Shown here piece by piece: positions 45,765 to 56,112 of a stretch of DNA of 64,000 nt. The DNA is taken from contig OZ026597.1 in the NCBI GenBank assembly GCA_964020085.1, positions 113,201-177,200 of the forward strand, given 5' to 3'. The notes below the pieces were generated by a model. That model made no database searches and was not told the DNA's origin. It was given only the letters and a program-made list of their open reading frames with translations. Source of the DNA: Micromussa lordhowensis (Eukaryota; Cnidaria; Anthozoa; Scleractinia; Lobophylliidae). The translations under genes and the position numbers were made by a program. Numbering within the stretch: the stretch's first letter is position 1; every line of letters starts with the position of its first letter.

Positions 45765-47494
45765 GAGGCAATTACACTGAATGGAGGAAAACAGTAGAAA
45801 TATGAGTTAGCCCAATTCATATGAAAAGCGTTCACAAACTTTGCTCCAGGATCTGGCTTCCACGAAACATAGTCCTGAACCTTATAATTTAACCTGGATG
45901 CAAACAGGTCAATTTGGAAAGGGCCCCATTTATTGCTTATATCTTCAAACACTTTCGTATTTAGGGACCATTCTGTGGAGCCATCAAAATTCCTGGATTC
46001 ATGGTCAGCAACTACGTTATTAACGCCTGGAAGGTGGCATGAGCTAAGCCAAATATTCCTACTATTAGCCCACTGCCAAATCTGCAATGCCATGTCATTG
46101 CAGTCATTTGACTTCATGCCTCCCATAGCATTGATGTATGACACTGTAGTAGTGTTATCTGACTGGATCCTTATGTGTTTATCTGTTAAGTCACTGCACA
46201 AAGACTGCAGGCCAAACAAAACTGCTTTCATTTCTAAATAATTGATGTGGAAACAGTGTTCTTTAGTACTCCAAAGCCCTCCAGTCTGCTGTTCTTTACA
46301 CGTTGCCCCCCACCCTGTGTTAGAGGCATCAGTAGTGAGGGTTAAGTCAGGGTTGGTTTGCATTATGTTTTTAAATGCTGTATTCACGTTGATCACCCAC
46401 CAGTGCAATTCTGATCTGGCCTTTGCACTCAAGCTCATGAGTGCATCATAATCACCCTTGTTAATTTTTAAAGCTGAAATCTTATTTCGTTCTAAATGTC
46501 TGTAGTGCAACTCGCCAAACTGCACTCCAGGAAAACTGGATACTAACAGCCCTATGACCCGAGCAACCTCCCTGATAGTAGGATTGCTCTGATTTAGGAG
46601 GTTCTCACAGGCCTGTTCAACGGTGATAGCTTTCCTGGGTGGAAGGCGTATAGTCATTGAGTTGCTATTCAGCAAAAATCCAAGAAACTCCAATTCTTGC
46701 GTGGGAATGAGCACTGACTTTGTAGGGTGGATGACAAACCCTAATTTGAGAAACATATTTGTTGTCTCCCAAATGTTTTCCTCGCAGGAAGTATAGGTGT
46801 GACCCATGAGAAAAGAGTCATCAATGTGTCCCATGCAGAAGTGCCCTAGGGATCTGAGGTGAGCATAGATTGGCTTCAACACTTTGGTAAATAATCGTGG
46901 GGCAGATGCTAACCCATTTGGAAGGCAGGTAAATCGAAAATAATTGCCTTGCCATTCAAACTTGAGAAAATTACGATCCTCTACTGAAATAGGGATAGAA
47001 TAATACGCATCCTTAAGATCCACTGATGCCATAAAGCATCCTGGTCGCATGAGTTTGAGGGCGGCATGGATGGTATCCATTTTGAAATGATAATATGCCA
47101 CAAACTCGTTGAGGGGTTTTAAGTTCAAAATAAGCCTATGGCTACCATCCTTTTTGGGTCTTACAAATATGGTAGAGATAAAATCTCCATCACTCGGCTT
47201 AGATGGTTCTATAACCCCTTTATTGAGGAGTTTGGCTATTTCAAGGTTTATGATGTCTTTGTCCGCAGACGAAAAAATAATTTGTCTGGGTTGGGTAGTT
47301 TGCACAGGTCTACAAAACCCCTCAAACTCTATGTTATGATGCTGGATGGCATCAAGAATAACTGGATCAGTAGTGATTGCTTTCCAGTTAATTATGTGCT
47401 CCTTAACACAGCCTGCTCTAAAGTTAAGGACCAGTTGGGATAGCAATTCTGCATCCACAGTAGATGAGGCTTTTTCTCTCACCTTGTCTTTCAT
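45401..47494 (-). CDS. DIRS pol: reverse transcriptase-RNase H
   Basis: A 697-residue polyprotein. RT domain at about residues 75-290: catalytic Asp159 (SVDLKDAYYS), the LPNGLASAPRLF box, and the Asp pair 225-226 in HIDDSF (Tyr of the usual YxDD replaced by His). RNase H at about 385-505 with Asp389, Glu421, Asp446 and Asp497. A conserved tail, GPFQIDLFASRLN...SWKPDP, follows RNase H as in many DIRS proteins. No DPPY-like adenine methyltransferase motif was seen. Its ATG overlaps the gag stop as ATGA (47494-47491), suggesting coupled re-initiation. Confidence 0.94.
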   Translation of the reverse strand: MKDKVREKASSTVDAELLSQLVLNFRAGCVKEHIINWKAITTDPVILDAIQHHNIEFEGFCRPVQTTQPRQIIFSSADKDIINLEIAKLLNKGVIEPSKPSDGDFISTIFVRPKKDGSHRLILNLKPLNEFVAYYHFKMDTIHAALKLMRPGCFMASVDLKDAYYSIPISVEDRNFLKFEWQGNYFRFTCLPNGLASAPRLFTKVLKPIYAHLRSLGHFCMGHIDDSFLMGHTYTSCEENIWETTNMFLKLGFVIHPTKSVLIPTQELEFLGFLLNSNSMTIRLPPRKAITVEQACENLLNQSNPTIREVARVIGLLVSSFPGVQFGELHYRHLERNKISALKINKGDYDALMSLSAKARSELHWWVINVNTAFKNIMQTNPDLTLTTDASNTGWGATCKEQQTGGLWSTKEHCFHINYLEMKAVLFGLQSLCSDLTDKHIRIQSDNTTTVSYINAMGGMKSNDCNDMALQIWQWANSRNIWLSSCHLPGVNNVVADHESRNFDGSTEWSLNTKVFEDISNKWGPFQIDLFASRLNYKVQDYVSWKPDPGAKFVNAFHMNWANSYFYCFPPFSVIASCLQKIEFHEATGVILIPLWQTQPWFTTLLHLLIDRPLLLPQSNNLLTQPHSGALHPLRKRLRLLACRVSGKASSRATFQGKLQKLSCNPGPLEQKSNTNRTSGDGFSFVVNNKFLPIAHL

Positions 47495-48615
47495 TGGTCC
47501 TTCCGGATTGGAGTGTGTTGTTTGGTGTGGGCACCCCTTGGTGCCCGGCTGTTGGCTAAAAAATGCCTTTGGGAATGTGCCTTCTGTGTGGCGAATTGCC
47601 CACGTGCCCTAGCATATGGCTTTGCAAAATGTGGTCTGTTAAACCTTTGTTTAGGAGCCTTGTAGCCCTGGGATGATGTGCTGGTACTGGAGGTTTTTTG
47701 CATCTGTATCCCCGCTTTTTTCAGTTCCGCCATATCTTTTAAATGTTTAGAGAGATCATCTCCAAACAACTTAGATGTTGTTTTAATCTCTTCCTTGCAG
47801 AGTCGAGTGTAAGGTGGATTTAACTCGGGTTTAATTAATTCCCGTCTCTTCATATTCAATTTGTGGTGCGTATTGCACAATAAAGCAATGCTATCCATGA
47901 TAACCGTGAGAGTTTCTCTCGTATTTGGCGTGTCGCCAGATTGAATGGAGCTAACAAGCTTGCCACTCAAAGTACACAGCGCAGATAAGCCAGGCAACAA
48001 AAGCTCCTGTACTTTTTGGAATGCTAAATCCACCGTTCGACTCCGACGGGGGAGCAAATCCCACACCTCTTCATTGACACTGGTGAGGTTAAGACGTTTG
48101 ACATTCTCCGGTGGAGAATATTTGTCGGCGCTCTCTTTGACCGTGTCGGTAGAGAGGCCACCAGTGAGCATGTTGTCGACGAGGGTGGCAATCTTTCCCT
48201 CGATGGCCGGGGATGTTTTTGTGTTGGGTAGGTAAGCCTGGGTCAGGCTATCTACTATGCTGTTATGGCCCTGAGGCTCCGAGTCGGAGCGAGTGTCAGA
48301 AGCCATGTTGTTTGTTGCGTTTGTGTTCGCGCCTGAATCGCGCGTGCAGTCATTCACTACTGCTGTGATCTGAGTGATGTCCAGTGAATCGGCTGGTCTG
48401 TCGGGATTTTGCCCAGCTGTATCATCTTGGAGGAGGAGATCTTCCTTTAGGTCCGCCAATGCTGCTGTTTGTGCCTGAGAAGCCTCGCTTAACTGAGACA
48501 ACGTGGTGGTAAGATTTTGGAGGACGACCGCCAAGCTGTTGCTGCCGTCCGGAACAAACTCCCGGAGTTCTGAGCCCGAAGGTGTTGTTGAGCTATCTTC
48601 CGTCGTAGCCGACAT
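47491..48615 (-). CDS. DIRS gag-like protein
   Basis: A 374-residue first frame of the DIRS element, 190 bp inside its 5' end. Ser/Thr/Gln-rich N-terminal half, a central region of probable helices (about 175-280), and a basic Lys/Arg/His-rich C-terminus (about 310-374) likely to bind nucleic acid. No zinc knuckle. Assigned by position and by its coupling to pol; sequence alone would not identify it. Confidence 0.8.
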   Translation of the reverse strand: MSATTEDSSTTPSGSELREFVPDGSNSLAVVLQNLTTTLSQLSEASQAQTAALADLKEDLLLQDDTAGQNPDRPADSLDITQITAVVNDCTRDSGANTNATNNMASDTRSDSEPQGHNSIVDSLTQAYLPNTKTSPAIEGKIATLVDNMLTGGLSTDTVKESADKYSPPENVKRLNLTSVNEEVWDLLPRRSRTVDLAFQKVQELLLPGLSALCTLSGKLVSSIQSGDTPNTRETLTVIMDSIALLCNTHHKLNMKRRELIKPELNPPYTRLCKEEIKTTSKLFGDDLSKHLKDMAELKKAGIQMQKTSSTSTSSQGYKAPKQRFNRPHFAKPYARARGQFATQKAHSQRHFLANSRAPRGAHTKQHTPIRKDQ

Positions 48616-48734
48616 AGCTGCCTATGTAAGAAATCGACTGGCCAACTATTTTCCTGAGAAAATAGTGTAATAGGCTAAAAAACAAGCGAAATTTCTATCC
48701 GCAAATCTAAAGCTGCAAAACTGATTTCGCGCGC

Positions 48735-48805
48735 CAAAAGCACTGATTATGCGCATGCGCCTAGCTATCTCATGGGATCCCTGGGCAGTGATGACGAGAT
48801 AGAAT
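48735..48805 (-). repeat. DIRS 5' inverted terminal repeat
   Basis: Complement begins ATTCTATCTCGTCATCACTG and runs through TCCCATGAGATAGCTAGGCG to ATAATCAGTG. It matches the inner part of the 3' terminal repeat and the right half of the internal complementary region. Confidence 0.9.
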
Positions 48806-48899
48806 CTGCAGTTATGACGTTACGAGCGCCGATTTCGAAAATTCACTGTAGGCTTTCTGCCAATCAGAAAAGAGTTAGAGAGTTGAATCTATAATAATA

Positions 48900-50965
48900 T
48901 GCATGAACGTCCCAAAGTAAGTATTCGGGGTCCCCAAAGAAAGTATTTATTGTTTTACAGCAAACAACAAGCAAGAAGTAAAATTTTTTAACTCGTGTAT
49001 CAATCTTGGAAAATAAAAGGGACCTCAAACACTTGTATCAGAAAAAGTCCCTCCCTGGAGTTAATACATAAATGATAGAAACTTTTTTAAAAAGCAGATA
49101 TAACAACAATAAGTTTTGTTGCGGACAATAGGTAACATCTACAACGTTTTAACCATCTTTTTTCTTTCCCAAAATAAGAACAAAAAAGATTTTAAAACCA
49201 TTCTTGTCACATAGCTAGATATCCAATAGAAACACTTTGGTAAAAGGAAATCTCTGGTAAACAACAACATTTTAGAAATAATGGCAGCAAAACATTGTTC
49301 TGGACATTGTGTTGCGGATGTTACACTTCTTGAAGTTAAGTAAAAACATTTTGAAATGGCTCTTAAAAGCCAAACCATTACACCACAAGACCTTATGTCC
49401 TTCTAGATTTGCTCTAGTTTCATCTAACAAACATTTTGACAAAGACGGCAGTCTTCAAGTGGGTTGTACAGGGCTTGAGACTAACGGTAGCCAACTAGCC
49501 ACAGACTAGTAAAATTTCCATTTTGGCTAGTGATTTTTGCGCTTAACTAGCCATTTTGGTTAGTTTAAATTTGTCAGCACTAGAGGCCCAGAGGAAACCA
49601 ATGAAAAGTTCAAATTTTTCACAAAACGAAGTGAATTCAAAGCGCGCAGAATTCAAACATCGGCTGTAATAAATATCATATGTAATTCACTGGCCTAAAC
49701 AAGAAAGTTAAATTACTAAAATGCGAAAGAATTATTCACTTTTTTGTTTGTTTTTTGTAATTAGTAAAAGCGCGAACGACAAATAAACTGCTTGCCGCTA
49801 ATGATTAGTCATGCGTGAATTCATGTGGAACTCTAGGAATCATGTTTCATGCGTGCTGGAGGTCACGTATGCTTTCAAAAAATTGACAAATTCACTGTTC
49901 GAAAATTTGAATGATGCCTAATATATAATATTGATGCCTATGTTTACAACTTGTAAAAAAGAAAAAAGAAACAAAAAAACTGTTTGCAACTAGTAAATAA
50001 AGTTAAGATGGAACAAATGATTGTGTTCATGAGAAATCTTGAATTGGCATTTTGAAAGAAAGCAATGTTTTTTGGCAGCGAGTTGGGAAGTTGAGCGACT
50101 CCTGTAATTATAACATTGATGTCTATATTTGCAACATATAGGGCTAAGGTGGAACACAGTATTTAGTTTGTGAAAATCATGAATTGGTATTTTGAAAGAC
50201 GACAATTTTTTTTGGCGGCGCCAGTTCCAAAGTTTTGACGGCGGTTCCGTGTGAATCAAGGGCGAGAAAACTTTGTACTTGTCAGTCTGGGAGATTTTTT
50301 TGTTCACGTTAACGTAACATGTGTCTGTGTCTGGCTAGTGAAAAATTTGTTTTGGCTAGTTAATCAAACCTGTCACTAGCGTAACATGCACGACGTTGGC
50401 TGTAACGTCCGCGACGTTTAAGTTCAAGACCCCTTGTAAAATCAGGAATGTTGTTTAAAATGAAATCAAGCTTTTTGGATCACACAGTCACTTAACTGTA
50501 GATATTTGGAGCAGTTCATATAAAAAAACCCTGACACTTCCTAGGAATGTTGAATAAATGCTAGTGCACTCAATATTGTGGTTGTTTTTTATGTAATGTC
50601 CGCAACGGTGCTTTTTTATTCTATTTCTTCAATTGAAATCAGTAAAGTGGGAAAATTTTATAGCCCAATTAACATGTCAGTAGGCATAAACATCTTCATG
50701 AATGGAAAACTGGACAGCTCTTTTTTAACATTTATTTGTGCTTTATTAAAGTTTCAAAAATTGAGTCTGAATGTAACGTCTGCAACGGTAGAATTGCCCA
50801 TATATAAATATGAGGAAAACTAAAATGAGGTACAAATATTGAGCCTGGAGGCTAAACAACTGAGAAGTTCTCAAGTTAGCCTCCAGTTCCTTTAAGTTAC
50901 TTATAACAGAAGAGGGAGAACAGAACTTAAAAATAAATAAATGTAGAACAGAGGAAGGGAAGATT
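48900..50965. repeat. Inverted satellite pairs, GTAACGTCCGCAACG motif
   Basis: The 16-mer GTAACGTCCGCGACG/GTAATGTCCGCAACGG recurs at 50402, 50593 and 50773 (spacing 191 and 180 bp), and in inverse orientation near 49119 and 49311 (about 192 bp). Between them are TGGCTAGT-rich words at about 49483-49560 and 50330-50365. This suggests a degraded element with subterminal tandem repeats at both ends. No gene seen. Confidence 0.55.
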
Positions 50966-51560
50966 TTAGGACAAGGTTTCAGAGTGTTGTTCTGATAGCA
51001 GATAATGGTCTAATTTTTTTGAAAAATTGAAGATGTTTAGGTTTTTTAAGTCTACTGGGATATTATCCCAGAGAACTGTTGCTGCAAAGGCAACTGTTTG
51101 TTTTCCAGAGTTGGTTTGCTCTTTAGGTTTATATAAATTCTGTTTGGAAGCATATCTGGTGTTATACCCATGAATACTACTTGCATATTGAAAATAACTT
51201 TGAAACAAATCTGGTAGCAGACCTTAATGCCAAAGATGCATGAATTTTAGAATATGCAGTCGATACACATTATTTACCAAATGTACTTGCAAAAATATTT
51301 TCTTTATATAAGATCTGTATGCGGTTCCCTGTGCTAATATTGCATAAGAGATATAAGGGTAAATAATACTACAATAAAGTTGTCTCATTTGAGAGAGAGT
51401 TAAGAAATGCCTGAGTTAAGCTATTATCCCATTGCTGCGGGAAATTTGTGATGCTACATAGGATATGATGTCTAAAGCATACTGCCAGATCTTTCTTCCT
51501 GGGAGATTTGACAATCATGAAATTTGAATTAGAAAAATTAATTGTCAATTTGACAATTTT
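50966..51560 (-). mobile_element. LINE reverse transcriptase C-terminal remnant
   Basis: Minus-strand translation, with stops, gives QISRSNGIIA ... LYCSIIYPYISYAILAQGTA ... LPDLFQSYFQYASSIHGYNTRYASK ... AATVLWDNIPVDLKNL ... FSKKLDHYLLS. This is the thumb and tail of a CR1/L2-like LINE. The region from 51208 down to 50966 remains open, while earlier parts are broken. Upstream (51577-51963) may be more of the same but could not be confirmed. Confidence 0.75.
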
Positions 51561-51979
51561 TTCAAGATTGACTAATTTAAATTGAAATGATCAGATCATG
51601 CAGATCTCTTGGTGGTGTACGTGTGAGCTTATTTATAACAATTTTTTCCACATAATGTGCTAAAATAGCATGCTTTATACAAGAACAAATGCATGGTAAG
51701 CTGAATTTCAATTTTTGCCTCGGAATTGTGCCAATTCGACCCAAATTAAACATCCCCTGTGACTCAGACAAATGCAATGGAAACAAGCTACATGTGCATG
51801 TATTTGTCTGCAGTAGACATACAGCTGCATGGAAGCCATTGTTAAGGACAGAGGTGTTTAAAACTTTAATAAAACAGCAAGTTTTGCTAGATTCTGACAA
51901 AATGGTTATCACGTTGCAAAATAAACAGATTCTCAACCTAGCGAATGCTTCAATAAAAGACATAATATTTGTTACAAAG

Positions 51980-53470
51980 GCAAAAATTTTACTTTAGAAG
52001 AAAAACAATGACAGAAAACACGAATTAAGCTGCCTCTGTTTATGATGATAATTCTTATTTTGTAAAATATGGGGAGTGTAATGCTTGTTGGCTAAATTAA
52101 CTAAAACAGTGATGTCCGGTTATGTCAGTGAAGTGAAACTCAACAATAATTACAACGGTCACCTGACGAGTGATCAGTTGAAAGCTTGCTCTGATATTCT
52201 TTCCTGTACTCTGTCTCTGAGTAGAACCATTGGGAGCAGTTTAGTCTTTTCAACTTTGTCACTAGTTTGGGAAATTGTGCTGTAAGCCGTTAATAACTGC
52301 AGCTTCTATCAAACACTCTCAGCATTTTGCATTTCCATCCTTAAGTTTTGAGCTCTTTGTTTTGTAATTTCCATTGGAAAAGTGCACGTTTTCATGAGCC
52401 ACAATGCGGCCAGATTCCTCTGGACTGGAAACTTTGAGATCCATATTTTTACGTCTAACTAGAAAGCAAACTTTGAATCGATCTTTCTTCTCTTGAAAGC
52501 CACTGGAAACTGAAAGCTTTAGCTGAAGTCCAGTTTGTTGTTGTCTGCTGTCGTCTCATTAGCCAATCAAATTATTTGAGCAATTCTAACAAGGATTGTG
52601 ATTGTGTTATTTTAGCCTGCTTTATCAGAGAACAGATGCATGCTGATACCACTTTTCCTCATTTGGAAAATAAAGTCTGGGTTGAAAAGATAATTATATG
52701 TGGGGAAATTAACAAATAAAGAAGCCTTAACTGTGCACTGTTATGTTGTAAAGCACTTAGAAAGTGGCAGAGCACTCAAGGTAGGGAGAAATGCTCGGCT
52801 ATAAGTACGTCTCGTGTTTCCCCCTACACTTCTTTCATGCTCTACCACTTCCTGCTTGCTTTACAGAACAGAGCTTCTTTCTTTGTTAATCATACTTCAG
52901 TCAATACAATCTCTGTCCACTGAAATTATGATCATCTTGCTTATTGAGAGTTTTACATCAAACTGTAAAACGCAGTTAATGGAACGTGACGCCTTTTTGC
53001 CCTGTGAGGCTTTGTTTGTTTGTACTTTGTACTTGGTGCTTGGTACTGTAATGCACCTTTGTATTCTTTGTCTAGGCATTTATCAATAGTCCTATCATAG
53101 TATGTTGCAATTCCGTCTGGATACTAGTTATTTCGCCCTTTCTATATGGTTAAATCTTCTAAATACACCATTCATGTCTCTTTTATTATGATGCAAGGTC
53201 TAGTATATACATAGTACAAGCCTGGCAATTGGCTCAGGCATTGAACACTGTCTAGGCATAAAACGCTGCGTACAAGGTTTCAACTCACTTTTCTCATGCA
53301 ATGGTTTGCTCGCTGTTAAGCTGTGTAAATTTTTGTTCCCTCGTTTTCTTCCAATGGCTCGTCCTTGCATCTCCAAGCGCTTAATCTGTCTGTACGTGGT
53401 TCTCGCCAACAAATGATAACTGTACCATACCCGTTCATCCCGGGAGATCAACTCGTCGCAAGGAACTCTC
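51980..53470. other. No gene recognised
   Basis: AT-rich, short frames only. The last 250 bp may belong to the 5' region of the following retroelement, but no terminal repeat could be found. Confidence 0.4.
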
Positions 53471-53498
53471 GAACGCTGCTTCCGCGACAGCCCAGCCC

Positions 53499-54494
53499 AT
53501 GGCTCTAAACAGCGAGCACAACAGCGACTCGGATGGCAATTCTTCATCGATGGAAGACGGTTCGCCTTCCTTGGATGACCTTTTGAGCCTCCAGGATCGC
53601 TCAGCTCCTCCCCCGGCGGATAGGTCAGTGCCATCTCCAGCTGATTCGCCATTTAGCGATGACCAGTTGCGCGTGTTGCAACAAACGGTGCAAGCGGCTG
53701 TGGAGAACGCTCGTCTCCAACAGGAACACGCCAACAAGCATCACGATTCCTTGCCTCCGGTTCGCCCCACAGGTATGGCTTCGCCTCTTGGTCTTCAACG
53801 GCCTTTGGACCGCTCTTTGGAGGAGAAAATCCTGCGGGGTGAGTACGTTGATTTTGCATTGCTCTTGCCAGACTCGTTAACTCACCCCCAGGCCCCAACC
53901 CTTCAGTTTCGCTTAGAGGATTCGTCCCCAGGCTCCGCGGGCACCCCAATTACCATGGTCCGTAAAAAGAAGCCTGTGATTGACTCTTTCCACAAGTGGG
54001 TTGATGCTTTCACCACCTTTATGTTGGTCGTGGTCAATGCTTACCCTGGGAGAGCTGCTGAACTGATCAAATATCTTCAGATTATTAGCCGTGCGGAAGC
54101 CAAATTTAAAGGGCTCACCTGGCGTCACTACGACGAACAATTCCGCCGTCGCGCCGCCCAAGATCTTTCCCTCAATTGGGGTCTAGTAGATTTCGAGTTG
54201 TGGACCGTGACCTTTTCGGGTCAGGCTAAACCTCATTGCTTCCTGTGTTCCAGCCCCTACCATGGCCAAAGCGATTGTCCCATTGCCGACCCCGCCCGTC
54301 GCTCCCCACGAGGCCCCAGTTCCTCGCATTGTTTCAACTTTAACAAGCCCAGTGGATGTTCCCGTGTCGCCTGCCAGTTCCCCCACGTGTGCAGCCGCTG
54401 CCGCTCTCCAGCCCACCCCGTCACAGGATGCCGCATTGGTCGCTCAGAGGACCCCCCTAAGTCCCAGGCCGCCAGCAACCCTGGCAAGAGATAA
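53499..54494 (+). CDS. Gag-like protein with zinc knuckles
   Basis: A 331-residue first frame, still open. Acidic Ser-rich N-terminus; helical centre (about 90-225) with VIDSFHKWVDAFTTFM and LTWRHYDEQFRR; then Cys/His clusters near residues 245-320: CFLCSSPYHGQSDC (C-x2-C-x4/5-H-x4-C), a CCCH-like run CFNFNKPSGCSRVACQFPHV, and CSRCRSPAHPVTGC (CCHC). These are RNA-binding fingers of a retroelement Gag. The next frame (pol) overlaps its end from about 54262. Confidence 0.82.
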   Translation: MALNSEHNSDSDGNSSSMEDGSPSLDDLLSLQDRSAPPPADRSVPSPADSPFSDDQLRVLQQTVQAAVENARLQQEHANKHHDSLPPVRPTGMASPLGLQRPLDRSLEEKILRGEYVDFALLLPDSLTHPQAPTLQFRLEDSSPGSAGTPITMVRKKKPVIDSFHKWVDAFTTFMLVVVNAYPGRAAELIKYLQIISRAEAKFKGLTWRHYDEQFRRRAAQDLSLNWGLVDFELWTVTFSGQAKPHCFLCSSPYHGQSDCPIADPARRSPRGPSSSHCFNFNKPSGCSRVACQFPHVCSRCRSPAHPVTGCRIGRSEDPPKSQAASNPGKR

Positions 54495-54499
54495 AGTCC

Positions 54500-56112
54500 T
54501 CCAGCAGTCCCGTTCCCAGCAACCTTCGGTGTCCACCCCTATTGATGTTGACGTCTTGGAACATGAACTTAGCAGCCATCCGGATCGTAACTTTGTTAAT
54601 TGTTTACTTAACTCTCTTAGATTTGGCACACGCATCAGTTATACTGGCCCACACCTTCCCCGGGTTTCCCGCAATCTTATCTCTGCCTCTCAACACCCCG
54701 AGGTAGTCTCTCATAACATCGACAAGGAGGTGACCTTAGGTCGGGTAGCGGGTCCTTTTTCTTCCCCTCCTCTACCCCTTTTGCAATGTCACCCTATTGG
54801 CGTGGTTCCTAAAAAACACACCTCTGAGTGGCGTACAATTTACCATCTATCATACCCTGAAGGGGCTAGCATCAATGATTTCATTCCCAAAAACTCGTAC
54901 TCCCTTCAATACGTTCGGGTGGACGATGCCATTAGCATCCTTAAATCCTTGGGCCCGGGTTCCTTCATGGCCAAACCGACCTGAAGTCTGCCTTTCGTCT
55001 CATCCCCATTCACCCTGACGACTGGCATCTCTTGGGGATTTATTGGAAGGCTCAGTATTTTGTGGACATGTATCTCCCTTTTGGGCTCCGTTCCGCCCCC
55101 TATATATTTAACCAACTTTCTGACGCATTAGAGTGGGTTCTCCGCCATAACTACGGTCTCAGCAATATCCTACACATCCTCGATGACTTTTTCATTGCTG
55201 AACGTTCCCGTCTAGAGTGCTTAACTTCCTTTAGCACTCTCTTAAGAGTTTTTCATGTCCCTGCGTGCCCCGGTGGTTGCTGCTAAGACTTTAGGCCCCT
55301 CTCAGGTTTTAGAGTTTATGGGCATTACCCTGGATTCCACCCTGATGGAAGCCTGTCTTCCTGGGGACAAACTTACCAGTCTCAGGACCCTCCTTGCCTC
55401 CTTCAAGGGTCGGCGTTCAGTGCGCCTGGTAGATTTGCAGTCTCTCATAGGGACTCTTCAATTTGCCTGTAAAGTAGTTGTCCCGGGTAGAACCTTTTTA
55501 CAGCGTATTATTAATCTTTCTAGAGGCGTTCAAAATCGTTTTCACCATATCCGCCTCAAAACGGAATTTTTTAAGGATCTTTCCATGTGGGAGACTTTCC
55601 TTACTGGGTGGAATGGTCGCTCCTTTTTTCTCAACTCATCCGCTACCCCTTCTCCCGACATGGAATTGTTCACCGATGCAGCTAGTACCATTGGGTTTGG
55701 GGGGTACTTTAACGGGAAGTAGTTCCAGAGAAGGTGGCCTCCTCACCTAGCCCTTAGCAAGGACAAAGGGATAAGCATCGAATGGCAGGAACTTTTTCCC
55801 ATTGTTGTAGCCTGCGCTATTTGGTATCCCCATTTTGCTGGGAAACGTTTACAGTTCTGGTGCGACAATGAGTCGGTGGTCGCTATCATCAATTCAGGTC
55901 ATTCTAAAGCCCCTCGCGTTATGGACCTTCTCAGATTCCTTACCCTTACTGCCATGAAACACAACTTCCTTGTAAGGGCACGCCACGTTCCTGGGGTATC
56001 TAACGACATCGCTGATGCTCTGTCCCGTTTTCAGGAGGCACGCTTCAGGGCAGCCGCCCCAATGGTCGATCAGGACCCTTGCACCATCCCGCCTTCCTTA
56101 ATGACCCTTTAA
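54500..56112 (+). pseudogene. Broken RT-RNase H of YR retroelement
   Basis: RT pieces: HPIGVVPKKHTSEWRTIYHL, TDLKSAFRLIPIHP (catalytic Asp), MYLPFGLRSAPYIFN, HILDDFFIAE (Asp pair), LEFMGITLDS. RNase H pieces: ELFTDAASTIGFGGYF, FWCDNESVVAIINSG, RARHVPGVSNDIADALSR. Two frame changes (near 54975 and 55250) and one in-frame TAG (55720-55722) make it unable to give a full protein. The recombinase frame overlaps its end. Confidence 0.88.

Larger units (their letters stand above)
43970..48805 (-). mobile_element. Complete DIRS retrotransposon
   Basis: A 4836-bp tyrosine-recombinase retrotransposon read from 48805 down to 43970, with gag, pol (RT-RNase H) and recombinase frames all open. Unequal inverted terminal repeats share ATGAGATAGCTAGGCGCATG CGCATAATCAGT (44055-44085 against 48741-48771); the 3' end carries about 47 extra bp. 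The internal complementary region at 44202-44324 joins an exact complement of the 3' end (44202-44288 against 43970-44056) to an exact complement of the 5' end (44286-44324 against 48767-48805), overlapping by the trinucleotide ATT/AAT. That is the DIRS signature for circular-DNA replication and recombinase-mediated insertion without target duplication. Confidence 0.95.

Noticed and set aside
51577..51997. Overlapping 102- and 128-codon frames on opposite strands
   Set aside because: Neither matches a family I know; possibly the eroded 5' part of the adjacent LINE, but the motifs are not clear.
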